Shown here one piece after another: positions 1 to 8,637 of a stretch of DNA of 64,000 nt. Source of the stretch: UBA8752 sp965657965 (GTDB taxonomy: Bacteria; Bacteroidota; Bacteroidia; Flavobacteriales_D; Sanyastnellaceae); contig CBFHQM010000004.1 in assembly GCA_965657965.1 (NCBI GenBank), positions 1 to 64,000 on the forward strand. Reading direction: 5' to 3'. Numbering within the stretch: position 1 is the first letter of the stretch; each line of letters opens with the position of its first letter. The position numbers were made by a program, and so were the translations under genes. Under the pieces are notes generated by a model that was not told the DNA's origin, made no database searches, and was given only the letters and a program-made list of their open reading frames with translations.

Positions 1-56
1 CGGCCAACCCTTACGACAACCCCACTTTTCGTGGCGGTGTGAGCCTTGGGTTTTAA
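1..56 (+). CDS. C-terminal end of an unidentified protein, probably outer-membrane
   Basis: An open frame enters from the left edge and stops with TAA at 54-56. It encodes a 17-residue tail that ends in GGVSLGF. A C-terminal aromatic residue after alternating small and hydrophobic residues is typical of the last strand of outer-membrane beta-barrels. That is the only basis for the suggestion, because the rest of the gene lies outside the window. It is followed by a 65-base gap before the mscS-type gene. Confidence 0.35.
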   Translation, partial: ANPYDNPTFRGGVSLGF

Positions 57-121
57 AGGATATACTCGCCCAGTTCGCTTGACAACCTAGATATTCGCAC
101 CTTGCCCTGCGAATCAACACC

Positions 122-1186
122 ATGGACTTTCTTCAGATCCTTTTTCTTGGCAACAGTATCGAGCACTGGGCGTTCGCCCTCGCTTGGGCCATTGGCGGCA
201 TCATTGTCGCACGCATCCTCTACAAGGTCTTGGGCAGCCTCGCTCGAAAAATCACATCCAAAACCCGGTCCAACCTCGATGACCTCATCGTGGACAAACT
301 GGAAGAACCTCTCGTGCTTGCCCTCACGATCATGGCCCTGCGCGCAGGATATGGAGAGCTCACCTTTGGAGACTCAATCGATCATTTTGTAGACGCGGCC
401 ATGATTGTGGCCTACACCTTAAACGTGACTTGGGGGGTAGCGCGGTTATTGGACGCCATCATCCTGAACTTCTTTGTGCCGTTCACCTTGAACAAAGAGA
501 GCGCCATGATGGACCAATTTGGCCCCATCCTGCGCAAAGGACTTCGTTCAGCCGTTTGGGCATTGGGGGTCATTATGGCCTTAAAGAATGCCGGGCAAGA
601 TGTGGGAGCACTGCTCGCAGGCCTAGGCATCGGTGGCCTCGCGCTGGCCATGGCCGCCAAAGACTTTGTATCCAACATTTTTGGCGGCATCACCGTCTTT
701 GTAGACAAGCCCTTCCGCGTTGGAGATCGCATTCAAATTTCTGGATACGATGGCAACATCGAAGAAATTGGCATTCGCTCCACGCGCCTTCGCACACTCT
801 CTGGGCGGGTAGTGATCATTCCGAATTTCAAATTCACAGACACTTTTCTGGAGAACGTCACCAATGAGCCCTCTCGTAAAGTGGCCTTGACTTTGGGCTT
901 GACCTATGACACCACCCCAGAGCAGATTCAAGAGGGCATTGACATCCTCAACGCCATCATCGCAGAACGGAGTGAAAACCTTGAACCTAACCCCACCATC
1001 TGGTTCAGCAGTTTTGGAGACTTTTCACTGAACATCGAAGTGATCTATTACATCAACAAGGATGGTCACTGGGCCTACAGCCCAGGTGAGGTGAACTTAG
1101 AAATCCTCAAGCGATTCAACGCCGCAGGGCTCGACTTTGCGTTCCCAACGCAAACCTTGCTCACCCCAGACGTCGCCCCTCGTTAA
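122..1186 (+). CDS. MscS-family small-conductance mechanosensitive channel
   Basis: This 354-residue inner-membrane protein is a mechanosensitive channel that would release solutes on hypo-osmotic shock. Hydrophobic segments lie at about 15-37, 62-80, 88-118 and 140-190. The last is the Gly/Ala-rich pore helix (ALLAGLGIGGLALAMAAKD, about 162-181), followed by the family signature with VFVDKPFRVGD at 192-202, which opens the beta domain. The C-terminal alpha/beta vestibule follows, with the IPNFKFTD stretch at about 233-240. The length is normal for a small MscS without extra domains. It stops directly against the stop codon of the convergent ruvC. The start is the ATG at 122. The family assignment is firm; gating properties are not inferable. 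Confidence 0.93.
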   Translation: MDFLQILFLGNSIEHWAFALAWAIGGIIVARILYKVLGSLARKITSKTRSNLDDLIVDKLEEPLVLALTIMALRAGYGELTFGDSIDHFVDAAMIVAYTLNVTWGVARLLDAIILNFFVPFTLNKESAMMDQFGPILRKGLRSAVWALGVIMALKNAGQDVGALLAGLGIGGLALAMAAKDFVSNIFGGITVFVDKPFRVGDRIQISGYDGNIEEIGIRSTRLRTLSGRVVIIPNFKFTDTFLENVTNEPSRKVALTLGLTYDTTPEQIQEGIDILNAIIAERSENLEPNPTIWFSSFGDFSLNIEVIYYINKDGHWAYSPGEVNLEILKRFNAAGLDFAFPTQTLLTPDVAPR

Positions 1187-1828
1187 TCAGCCCTTTTTTG
1201 CGCGGCTGGGGTTTTCGCGAACGAAAGCCGCCCATCCGCCACCTTTTCCGCCGAGGGTGGGTGTGCCCATTTCGTAAAGATGACATAGCGCAACCGCAAG
1301 GCCGTCTGTGGCATCGAGGTGCTTTGGCATGTCCTCATCGGGGATGTTCAGTGTGCGTTGTACCATGCCTGCCACCTGTTCTTTGGAAGCCGCACCGGAT
1401 CCAGTGATGGCCTGCTTGACCCGACGCGGGGCATATTCGGCCACTGGCACCTCTCGGGTCAAGGCCGCCGCAAGGGCAACGCCCTGGGCACGGCCAAGCT
1501 TGAGCATGGACTGCACATTTTTGCCAAAAAACGGCGCCTCTACCGCAAAATGATCGGGCGCATGGGCCTCAATTAACCCTGCACACCGGTCGTGAATGCG
1601 CTTGAGCTTTACCGCTGGGTCCTTGACTTTGGCCATGTGCAACGCGCCCATTTCCAGCAATTCAACCCGTTGACGGGACCATGCCCGAATCACACCATAG
1701 CCCATGATGATGGTTCCAGGGTCAATGCCCAAAATGATGGTGGGATAACGCGCAGAAGACACAGCAGCAAGTTGCACCGGAACCGGCATCCCATTTGCCA
1801 CCGGGTGCGTTGGTTTGTTCACCGACAT
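1187..1828 (-). CDS. ruvC: Holliday junction resolvase RuvC
   Basis: RuvC cuts Holliday junctions after RuvAB branch migration; ruvA is near the right end of the window. From the ATG at 1828 the protein has 213 residues. The four acidic catalytic positions are visible: Asp36 in GIDPGT, Glu97 in FAVEAPFF, and Asp172 and Asp175 in HLDATDGLAVALCH. It is longer than the 173-residue E. coli protein, with about 18 extra N-terminal residues and a Gly/Lys-rich C-terminal tail. The open frame runs back to 2059, but upstream of 1828 it covers the divergent gene that starts at 1928. An ATG at 1789, only six codons before the first strand, is a credible alternative start. Confidence 0.95.
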   Translation of the reverse strand: MSVNKPTHPVANGMPVPVQLAAVSSARYPTIILGIDPGTIIMGYGVIRAWSRQRVELLEMGALHMAKVKDPAVKLKRIHDRCAGLIEAHAPDHFAVEAPFFGKNVQSMLKLGRAQGVALAAALTREVPVAEYAPRRVKQAITGSGAASKEQVAGMVQRTLNIPDEDMPKHLDATDGLAVALCHLYEMGTPTLGGKGGGWAAFVRENPSRAKKG

Positions 1829-1927
1829 TCCCACGTTCAAAATGCTGCACCGAAAATGCGCGTCACCCCACGGGAAATTGGCGTCAAAATTGGAGGATGC
1901 CCCGTCATCAGTCGTTATTGCTCCCCA

Positions 1928-2905
1928 ATGGGCAAAACCCTGACCAACTCCGCAAAACTCTACCGCATTGGGTCTGACGTCCCTGCCCCTGTGCGGTTCG
2001 GTGTGGGCATTGGCATTCCCACTGTCATTGCGGTATACGTGCTCTGGCAACAACTGCATTCTTTACCTCCGGAGGCCTGGACCATTCAAGTGAACCCCCT
2101 TTTGCTGGTCCTTGTGGTTGCCTTGATGCCCTTCAACTGGGGGCTGGAAACTTTAAAGTGGGCTGAATTGATGCCCTTCGGGAAAATGAGCCACCGAGTG
2201 AGAGAAGTGCTTTATGGCACGGCATGGTCACTGATTGGACCTCTTCGAATCGGCGCAGCCATCGGTCGGGTTTCCACCGTCCAAGCAAAAAACCGGGCTT
2301 TTGCAGTGCGTGCCTTTGCCGTTTCCTCCGTCTCCCAATGGTGGTGCACTGTTTTTGCTTGCGCCGTGGGCCTGCTTGTCATGGAACACTACGTGCTGGC
2401 CATGGCCGCTTTTGCGGTCTCCACGCTCGCGCTGTCCATCTACTTCAATGGGAGTCCGAAACTGCGGTCTTGGTTGAAAAGGACCGAGTTCATCCAAAGT
2501 TGGCTCATGTCAGGTCGCATCGCCTTGGTGCGCAGAAAACGTGCTTTGAAATTGAGTGTCGCTCGGTTCATCGTGATGCTCTCCCAGTTCCTCCTCGCGC
2601 TCAATGCCTTTGGACACCTCACAACGCGAGATTTTCTCGAACGCTGGATGGATCAGCTCTCGGGCATCAGCATGACCTGGGGACTGACGTCTCTGGCTCC
2701 CGTTCCCATGCTGGGTGATCTCGGCCTTCGAGAAGCCGCGGCTTTGCTTGCTCTGCCCGCTCCGACCGCCTCCGACTTGACCGCCATCGTGTGCGCCACG
2801 CTCAGCTTGTGGGTGGTGAACTTAATCATCCCCGCCATCGTGGGCCTTGCTTGGCAAAGCTGTGCCATGCGTACCAAAAAACAACGCACGAACTTGCCGG
2901 CGTGA
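1928..2905 (+). CDS. LPG-synthase-TM (UPF0104/AglD-like) integral membrane protein
   Basis: This 325-residue protein is almost wholly membrane-embedded, with about eight hydrophobic helices. The pattern fits the lysylphosphatidylglycerol synthase transmembrane family (PF03706), which lacks the catalytic GNAT part of MprF. In Bacteroidota such proteins often sit beside glycosyltransferases, as here, where the stop overlaps the start of the GT2 gene by one base (TGATG). A role in handling a lipid-linked sugar is therefore an inference. The longer frame beginning at 1592 is antisense to ruvC; the ATG at 1928 gives an N-terminus that enters the first helix at about residue 20. Confidence 0.78.
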   Translation: MGKTLTNSAKLYRIGSDVPAPVRFGVGIGIPTVIAVYVLWQQLHSLPPEAWTIQVNPLLLVLVVALMPFNWGLETLKWAELMPFGKMSHRVREVLYGTAWSLIGPLRIGAAIGRVSTVQAKNRAFAVRAFAVSSVSQWWCTVFACAVGLLVMEHYVLAMAAFAVSTLALSIYFNGSPKLRSWLKRTEFIQSWLMSGRIALVRRKRALKLSVARFIVMLSQFLLALNAFGHLTTRDFLERWMDQLSGISMTWGLTSLAPVPMLGDLGLREAAALLALPAPTASDLTAIVCATLSLWVVNLIIPAIVGLAWQSCAMRTKKQRTNLPA

Positions 2906-4041
2906 TGTTTGCCACCACGGTTCTTTTTCTGCCCCTTTGCCTCCACGTTTTCCATGTTGTGCAATGGTCCCTTGGGATGCGCCGCGCACTGGATCCCGCT
3001 TTGCCAACACCGCTTAAAAACGACAGCCAGTTGAAGCTATCTGTGGTGCTTCCCGTCCGAAACGAAGCCGACACTCTCCCTTTGCTCTTGGCCGATTTGG
3101 CGACACAAACCCATTTGCCGCATGACGTCGTCGTTGTCGACGACGACTCCGATGATGGCACAATCGAAGCGGCACAATCAGCTGGCCCATGGCCTTTCCC
3201 CTTGAGGGTCATGCCCAACCCTGGACAAGGAAAAAAAGCCGGGCTTTCGGCTGGGCTCCATTCCGCAACTTCTGAATGGGCGGTGGGCGTGGATGCCGAC
3301 ACACGCATTGGTCCACATGCGCTTTCTGCCATGGCCCAAGGCATAGAATGTCAAGCGCAATCGAAAGATTTGTTGCTTTTGCCTCTGCGCCTTGCAACAG
3401 AACCTGAGGCGCCGCCCCAAACTGGCTTCCATCGACTTCAAGCCTTGGATTTTGCCGCCATGCAAGGTTGGGCTGTCTCGGCCGTTCGGCAGGGAAGACC
3501 CGCCATGGCGAGCGGTGGGGGCTGGATTTGGCGCGTCGCTGCCTTCCCCCACGGAGAGCTCAAACCCCATATCCCTAGCGGTGACGACGTCTTTGCCCTT
3601 GCCGCACTCATTGAGCGCGGAGATCAACATCGCGTGGGATGGTTGGGCAACCCCGACGCCATGGTCTCTGCTGCCCCCATGTATACCCTGTCTAGCCTTG
3701 TCGACCAACGCATTCGGTGGGGCGCAAAGGCCACCCAATACCCCAAGGCCTTGAAATCGGCTCGGCGCGTGGCCTTGTCCATATCCGCCATGCACCTGAC
3801 GGGCCTCCTTTTGCTTTTGATATATCCGCTTTGGGGACTTGTTTTTTGGGGCATCAAAAGCGGCGTGGACATGGCATATGCACACCAGGTTGGGCGCATT
3901 TACAGCCTTTTCAAGGTCAACCGCAAATCAATCTTGGGCACCCTTCTCTCTTTGGCGATTGTCCACCCGCTGTTCATTGCCACCACCTTGATCTTGATGC
4001 CCTTTAGAAATGTTCAATGGAAGGGCCGAAGCGCCTTGTAA
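2905..4041 (+). CDS. Family 2 glycosyltransferase, membrane-anchored
   Basis: This 378-residue GT-A enzyme would transfer a sugar from a nucleotide donor to a membrane acceptor. It has an N-terminal anchor (about 1-24), the GT2 opening SVVLPVRNEADTLP (46-59), the VVDDDSDDG nucleotide-binding loop (77-85) and a DAD metal-site motif at 130-132. An SGDD acceptor-base motif and a QRIRW motif (the QxxRW of processive-type GT2 proteins) follow, then two or three C-terminal helices. The start at 2905 overlaps the upstream stop, so the two genes are translationally coupled. Neither donor nor acceptor can be read from the sequence. Confidence 0.88.
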   Translation: MFATTVLFLPLCLHVFHVVQWSLGMRRALDPALPTPLKNDSQLKLSVVLPVRNEADTLPLLLADLATQTHLPHDVVVVDDDSDDGTIEAAQSAGPWPFPLRVMPNPGQGKKAGLSAGLHSATSEWAVGVDADTRIGPHALSAMAQGIECQAQSKDLLLLPLRLATEPEAPPQTGFHRLQALDFAAMQGWAVSAVRQGRPAMASGGGWIWRVAAFPHGELKPHIPSGDDVFALAALIERGDQHRVGWLGNPDAMVSAAPMYTLSSLVDQRIRWGAKATQYPKALKSARRVALSISAMHLTGLLLLLIYPLWGLVFWGIKSGVDMAYAHQVGRIYSLFKVNRKSILGTLLSLAIVHPLFIATTLILMPFRNVQWKGRSAL

Positions 4042-4050
4042 ATTCCCAAC

Positions 4051-4947
4051 GTGAAGGGCCTCTTTCAATTTTTCAAGCGCGAACCCACCGCCCTCTTGGG
4101 CAGCCTCTGGATTTTGCTTTGGTGCCTGGTGGCCCTCACCAGTACTCTTTGGCGTCCCGACCCCTCTCGATACGCCAATGACCAGCACCTCGAATGGTCC
4201 ATGCTCTCCCCAGGCGCTACCATCGACATCGTGACGACAAACGCCCAAGGCCAATCGATCTTGACCCAAAAAACATACTGGCTCGGAACCGATCGGTTTG
4301 GTCGGGACCAATTGTCCCGCATTTTGGCCGGCTCCGGACTTTCTCTTTCTGTGGGCTTGGTTGCCGTGTTGCTCTCTTTGCTTATTGGGGTTCCCCTCGG
4401 CGCGTTTGCTGGCTACCTCGGCGGCGCGTTTGACGCAGCGGTGAGCTGGCTCTTGCAGGTGATTTGGAGCATCCCTACCCTTTTGCTCGTTTTGGCCATC
4501 ACGCTGGCCTTTGGAAAGGGATTTCAGCAAGTGTTTCTGGCCATCGGCCTGTCCATGTGGGTGGAGGTGGCCCGTGTCGTACGTGGACAGACCCTAGCCT
4601 TGAGGAACGTGGAGTGGGTAGAGGCAGGACGGGTGCTCGGCCTGTCCACACCGCGCATTGTACTCGGCCACATTTTGCCCAATCTAGCCGGCCCCATCGC
4701 GGTGATTGCCGCAGCCAATTTTGCCGCAGCCATACTGATTGAAGCCGGGCTCAGCTTCATGGGCGTTGGCGCACAAATCCCGATGCCCAGCTGGGGAAAC
4801 CTCATTCGCGACCATTATGGTGCCATTCTCACCGGACAGCCGCATTTGGCTCTTGTCCCTGGAGCATGCATTGTCTCTCTCGTGCTCGCCTTTAACGCAC
4901 TGTCCAACGCGATGGCTCGGGCCACCTCGACAAGGGATACGGCTTAA
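4051..4947 (+). CDS. DppC/OppC-type ABC transporter permease
   Basis: This 298-residue permease has an N-terminal helix at about 14-32, a periplasmic stretch, then the GTDRFGRDQLSRILAG segment typical of DppC/OppC and five further helices. The EAA loop that contacts the ATPase is present as EAGRVLGL followed by LGHILPN. The likely substrate class is peptides or similar small solutes. No partner permease (DppB type), ATPase or binding protein lies in the window, so the rest of the transporter must be elsewhere. The start is GTG at 4051, nine bases after the GT2 stop; no ATG is better placed. Confidence 0.9.
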   Translation: MKGLFQFFKREPTALLGSLWILLWCLVALTSTLWRPDPSRYANDQHLEWSMLSPGATIDIVTTNAQGQSILTQKTYWLGTDRFGRDQLSRILAGSGLSLSVGLVAVLLSLLIGVPLGAFAGYLGGAFDAAVSWLLQVIWSIPTLLLVLAITLAFGKGFQQVFLAIGLSMWVEVARVVRGQTLALRNVEWVEAGRVLGLSTPRIVLGHILPNLAGPIAVIAAANFAAAILIEAGLSFMGVGAQIPMPSWGNLIRDHYGAILTGQPHLALVPGACIVSLVLAFNALSNAMARATSTRDTA

Positions 4948-4958
4948 ATTTGTATCGC

Positions 4959-5903
4959 ATGAACGCCCAGTCTAGAATTTACATTGCCGGCCATCGGGGC
5001 ATGGTGGGAAGTGCACTCGTGCGAGCCCTTTCCTCGGCGGGACTGCCTGAACCCATCACCTTTACAAGCGCCGAGCTCGACTTGAGAAACCAAGCCGCAG
5101 TTCAAGCCATGATGAAGAGGGAACGGCCGACACATGTGTTTGTGGCCGCAGCCAAAGTCGGTGGGATTCACGCCAACAACGTGTACCGTGCTGACTTTCT
5201 CTACGATAACCTGATGATCGAGGCCAACCTGATCCACGCCGCACATCAAGTGGGCGTGGACAAATTGCTGTTTTTGGGCTCGAGCTGCATCTACCCCAAA
5301 CTGGCCAATCAACCCCTCCAAGAAGACGCCCTGCTCACCGGCGCCTTGGAGCCGACCAACGAACCATACGCCATCGCCAAAATTGCGGGGATCAAACTTT
5401 GTGAAGCGTATCGCGATCAATACGGCGCCAACTTCATTTCGGCCATGCCCACCAACCTTTATGGGCCCGGCGACAACTACGATTTGCAAAACAGCCACGT
5501 CGTCCCCGCACTCCTGCGCAAATTCCACGAGGCGAAAGTCAATGGAGACCCCACTGTTACCTGCTGGGGCTCGGGCTCACCCCGTCGGGAATTCCTGCAT
5601 GTTGATGACTTGGCAGATGCCTGTCTCTTCCTGATGCAGGAATACAACGACAAGCCCTTCGTGAATGTGGGCACAGGCACCGATTTGCCCATCAAAGCAC
5701 TGGCCGAAACCATCGCCGACATTGTGGGATTTGAAGGCGACCTGGTTTGGGACACCGAAAAGCCCGATGGTACCCCCCGAAAACTCATGGACTGCAGCCG
5801 GCTTCGCGCATTGGGCTGGACCCACAAAGTAGACTTCGAACAGGGCCTGAAGGCCGTCTACAACGATTACCGAAAAGCCCGAAGCGCCGCAGGCAATCCA
5901 TGA
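4959..5903 (+). CDS. fcl: GDP-L-fucose synthase
   Basis: This enzyme performs the NADPH-dependent epimerisation and reduction of GDP-4-keto-6-deoxymannose to GDP-L-fucose. The 314-residue protein has the short-chain dehydrogenase nucleotide site GHRGMVGSAL (11-20), the family motif GSSCIYPK (107-114) and the catalytic Tyr137/Lys141 pair in YAIAK. The product of the preceding enzyme, gmd, is about 19.5 kb downstream at 24468. I chose the ATG at 4959 over a TTG at 4950 because it places the first strand correctly. Its stop overlaps the next ATG (ATGA), so it is coupled to a Wzi-like outer membrane gene. Confidence 0.95.
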   Translation: MNAQSRIYIAGHRGMVGSALVRALSSAGLPEPITFTSAELDLRNQAAVQAMMKRERPTHVFVAAAKVGGIHANNVYRADFLYDNLMIEANLIHAAHQVGVDKLLFLGSSCIYPKLANQPLQEDALLTGALEPTNEPYAIAKIAGIKLCEAYRDQYGANFISAMPTNLYGPGDNYDLQNSHVVPALLRKFHEAKVNGDPTVTCWGSGSPRREFLHVDDLADACLFLMQEYNDKPFVNVGTGTDLPIKALAETIADIVGFEGDLVWDTEKPDGTPRKLMDCSRLRALGWTHKVDFEQGLKAVYNDYRKARSAAGNP

Positions 5904-7432
5904 TCTCTCGTGGTTTCAAATCCACGTATCTCGTCCTGTCCCTGCTCGGATTAGGCGCCCAAGCCATGGGGCAAATCGCGGTGCCTGATCGACTCGCCAA
6001 CGGAAACCGCATGACAGCGCTGGTTACACCGGCAGACCGAGGAAGCCTCGCTTATGACAGCATTCCAGCGCTCCCTTTAACCGCTGGTGGCAAACAAACT
6101 TGGTGGCATCGACACGGCTTGTTCATGGACGGCCCCGTTCAACTGACGCTCGATCCTGTTGTCGATGTATCCCTAGATCGCCGAAGAACCCGACTCGAAA
6201 ACGGGTCACCAGAGGTAGAAAAAGGCCACCGCAATGTGCGAGGCGTGCGGTATTCAGGTCAAATCGACAACCGCATTCGATTCGGCGGAAAGGTGCTGGA
6301 AATGCAACGCTTGCTCGTGGCGCCAGAAACCGAATACGTTTTGGCCGCACAAGCTTACCCCGGCATGGGGACAGGCAAACTGCGCCCTGCAGAGGGTGGA
6401 CTCTATTCGATGGACCACAGCCTGGCCGAAGTGTGGTTTGATGCCAAAGCCTCGAACCGAATTCGGTTACAATGGGGCTTGGGGTCCACCGGCATGGGGC
6501 CCGGCGCCCGAAACATCCTGTGGAGCGATGCGCGTGCACCCGCCCCCTTCTTATTGATAGAGATCGACTTGGGGAAAGGCTGGCAGTACTGTTGGGTACA
6601 ATCAAGGCAACGCGGTCGAATGCGACTTCCAGCAAACGGTGCCCGAGAAGGCCGATATGCTCCGCTGGGATTGAGCCTACGCAGCTTGGGGAAAACCTTC
6701 CAATGGTCGCGACACCAACTCGACATCCATCTTGTGGTGGCGCGATGGACGGATGTTTTGGAACGCGGCGAGAAGCGCCACGCCACCATGGATTGGGCAC
6801 TCGCCATGGCACCATGGAGCTGGCCTGCAGGACAAAACAGCTCCAATCCATGGTATTCTGCAGGGCATCAAGGGCTCGATGTGCAGTTGAGAGGACAAGC
6901 CTCCACATGGTATGGACAATTGCGCTTCAGCCCCAACTTTGACCCGCGCTATGCCCCGCACTCAGCAGCCCCAAACCCTCGGACTCCCCAAGCCATGGTC
7001 GGCCACGTTCGACATGGGAGCCGCTGGAGCTTTTGGACAGAGTGGGCGCCAACGGCCGCATCCACACCCACTTCATTCAACCCGGATTTGCCTGTGGGCG
7101 AATTGGGCATTGAGCCTTGGTCTCCGCTTCGGAACTCCTGGATTCAAGGCGCAGAGTGGCGCGTTGCTGGATTGACCGTGGCCGCAGAGGTCGGGCGCAC
7201 GGTTCAAAAGCAAACAAGCTGGAAGGCCACTGTTCACATTCCAACGGCTGCTGCTGATGTCACCAATGGCCAGATCCGAAACCGTCGACGGGTCAAAGCC
7301 CCCAACCGCTTGTGGCCTGCTTTGGTCCCCCTCGCCCCCATGTTTTCAATCATGGGCATCCCCGGCACAGAACAATTGTGGTGGAGCTTTGGAGTGACGT
7401 CTCCCGTCGTCGATACAAAAAAGAGCCATTGA
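5900..7432 (+). CDS. Wzi/RemB-like outer-membrane barrel protein
   Basis: This 510-residue protein has a signal peptide ending near AMGQ (about residue 24) and no other hydrophobic helix. The body has alternating strand-like segments rich in Trp, Arg and Gly, as in a beta-barrel. A central region around RLQWGLGSTGMGPG and NILWSDARAPAPF resembles the capsule-assembly Wzi and gliding-associated RemB family, where a Gly-rich loop precedes a conserved SD pair. The match is recognised by eye and is moderate. It is coupled to fcl by an ATGA overlap, which supports a role in surface polysaccharide attachment. A second protein of this type starts at 8638. Confidence 0.6.
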   Translation: MISRGFKSTYLVLSLLGLGAQAMGQIAVPDRLANGNRMTALVTPADRGSLAYDSIPALPLTAGGKQTWWHRHGLFMDGPVQLTLDPVVDVSLDRRRTRLENGSPEVEKGHRNVRGVRYSGQIDNRIRFGGKVLEMQRLLVAPETEYVLAAQAYPGMGTGKLRPAEGGLYSMDHSLAEVWFDAKASNRIRLQWGLGSTGMGPGARNILWSDARAPAPFLLIEIDLGKGWQYCWVQSRQRGRMRLPANGAREGRYAPLGLSLRSLGKTFQWSRHQLDIHLVVARWTDVLERGEKRHATMDWALAMAPWSWPAGQNSSNPWYSAGHQGLDVQLRGQASTWYGQLRFSPNFDPRYAPHSAAPNPRTPQAMVGHVRHGSRWSFWTEWAPTAASTPTSFNPDLPVGELGIEPWSPLRNSWIQGAEWRVAGLTVAAEVGRTVQKQTSWKATVHIPTAAADVTNGQIRNRRRVKAPNRLWPALVPLAPMFSIMGIPGTEQLWWSFGVTSPVVDTKKSH

Positions 7433-7517
7433 CAGCATAGAAAATCGGGCCAGTTTTCGCACACGCATCCTCCATTATTCCTACAACGAAAAACCGACGA
7501 AAAAACGTGTAAGCATG

Positions 7518-7525
7518 TACATTTG
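7518..7525 (+). promoter_or_regulatory. Bacteroidota-type -7 element before the wecA-like gene
   Basis: TACATTTG fits the TAnnTTTG -7 consensus of the Bacteroidota primary sigma factor and ends 11 bases before the ATG at 7537. No clear TTTG lies 17-23 bases upstream, so the site is only tentative. Confidence 0.3.
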
Positions 7526-7536
7526 AGCACCTTACA

Positions 7537-8601
7537 ATGCTCTCATTCGTCGTCTCATTTTTGTTTGTAGCCTTTGGCATGCCTTCGTTGATCCGACTGG
7601 CATTTCAAAAAAACTTACTGGACGACCCCGCAGAAGAGCGGAAAATTCATCACCGAAGCGTTCCGCGTCTAGGTGGCGTTCTGGTCTTCTTGGGCACCAT
7701 GATCACCACCGTGTCCATGATCACTCCTGAAGAAGAAGTGGCGGTTTCTTTTTTGCGCATTGCAGCCGCTTCTACAATCTTGTTCTTCGTTGGTCTCAAG
7801 GATGACCTCACCAATCTGGCTCCGTTGAAAAAGCTCGCGGCTCAATTGGTCGTTGGCCTCATCCTCATTGTGAGTGGAGGTTTTGCCATCCATGATTTCG
7901 GGGGATTGTTCGGGTTGTTTAATCTGTCCAACTGGGTGGCCATTCCCTTTTCGCTTTTCGTTTTCATTGTTGTCGTCAATGCTGTGAATTTGATTGATGG
8001 AATCGACACTTTGGCCGGCGGATATGGACTGCTTGCCGCCGGGGTAGGTGCCATGTGGTTTCATTCCACAGGACAGCCCCATTTTTTCATCATGTGCATG
8101 GCCATGGGTGGTTCGCTCACAGGCTTTCTGATTTTCAACATTTCCCCTGCCCGGATTTTCATCGGAGACAGTGGCTCTCTTGTGCTCGGAATGGTGGTCT
8201 ACATCATCGCAACCAGCATCATGTCTACGCCCGCAGACATGGTTCCTGAATTGTGGGCCCAGCGCTCCTTGCCTGTTTTGGCCATGACAACCCTGAGCTA
8301 CCCATTGGTGGACACGTTACGCATCTTTACCCTACGAACTTTGGCGGGTCGGTCTCCATTTTCGCCAGACCGCAACCACATCCATCACCGCATTTTGCAA
8401 CTGGGATTCACGCACTTGCAAACGGCCTTCATTCTGCACACGTATACTGCAGCCATGGTGGCACTCGGCTTCTTGATTCCGGAGATGGCCCCAACCAAGG
8501 CCTTCCTGATTCTACTGGGAACCGCCTTTATGCTGCCTGCCGCAGTCATCCTCGCAGAAAAGCTCGCCCTTGTGAAGAAGGGGGTGCCTGTACGGTCCTG
8601 A
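7537..8601 (+). CDS. wecA: Undecaprenyl-phosphate N-acetylhexosamine-1-phosphate transferase (WecA/TagO type)
   Basis: This 354-residue polytopic enzyme joins a sugar-1-phosphate to undecaprenyl phosphate, the first membrane step of O-antigen, enterobacterial common antigen or teichoic acid-like glycans. About ten or eleven helices are visible. Family motifs are in order: Asp89-Asp90 in LKDD, NLIDGID at 151-157, FIGDSGS at 208-214, and the WecA-type cytoplasmic histidine motif HIHHR at 281-285. That last motif separates it from MraY. It is flanked on both sides by Wzi/RemB-like barrel genes and lies near fcl, which fits surface glycan synthesis. Confidence 0.92.
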   Translation: MLSFVVSFLFVAFGMPSLIRLAFQKNLLDDPAEERKIHHRSVPRLGGVLVFLGTMITTVSMITPEEEVAVSFLRIAAASTILFFVGLKDDLTNLAPLKKLAAQLVVGLILIVSGGFAIHDFGGLFGLFNLSNWVAIPFSLFVFIVVVNAVNLIDGIDTLAGGYGLLAAGVGAMWFHSTGQPHFFIMCMAMGGSLTGFLIFNISPARIFIGDSGSLVLGMVVYIIATSIMSTPADMVPELWAQRSLPVLAMTTLSYPLVDTLRIFTLRTLAGRSPFSPDRNHIHHRILQLGFTHLQTAFILHTYTAAMVALGFLIPEMAPTKAFLILLGTAFMLPAAVILAEKLALVKKGVPVRS

Positions 8602-8637
8602 TTCGGACCCAACTTCACAGCTTACGTTTGCTGTGCC

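Noticed and set aside
91..100. ATATTCGCAC before mscS and a similar ATATTCGCAT before the MbnP-like gene (about 28929-28938)
   Set aside because: They could be variant -7 elements, but two examples and no matching -33 boxes are not enough to call a motif.
1592..1927. Upstream extension of the LPG-synthase-like frame
   Set aside because: It runs antisense through ruvC, and the translation is polar and unlike the membrane family. The ATG at 1928 is preferred.
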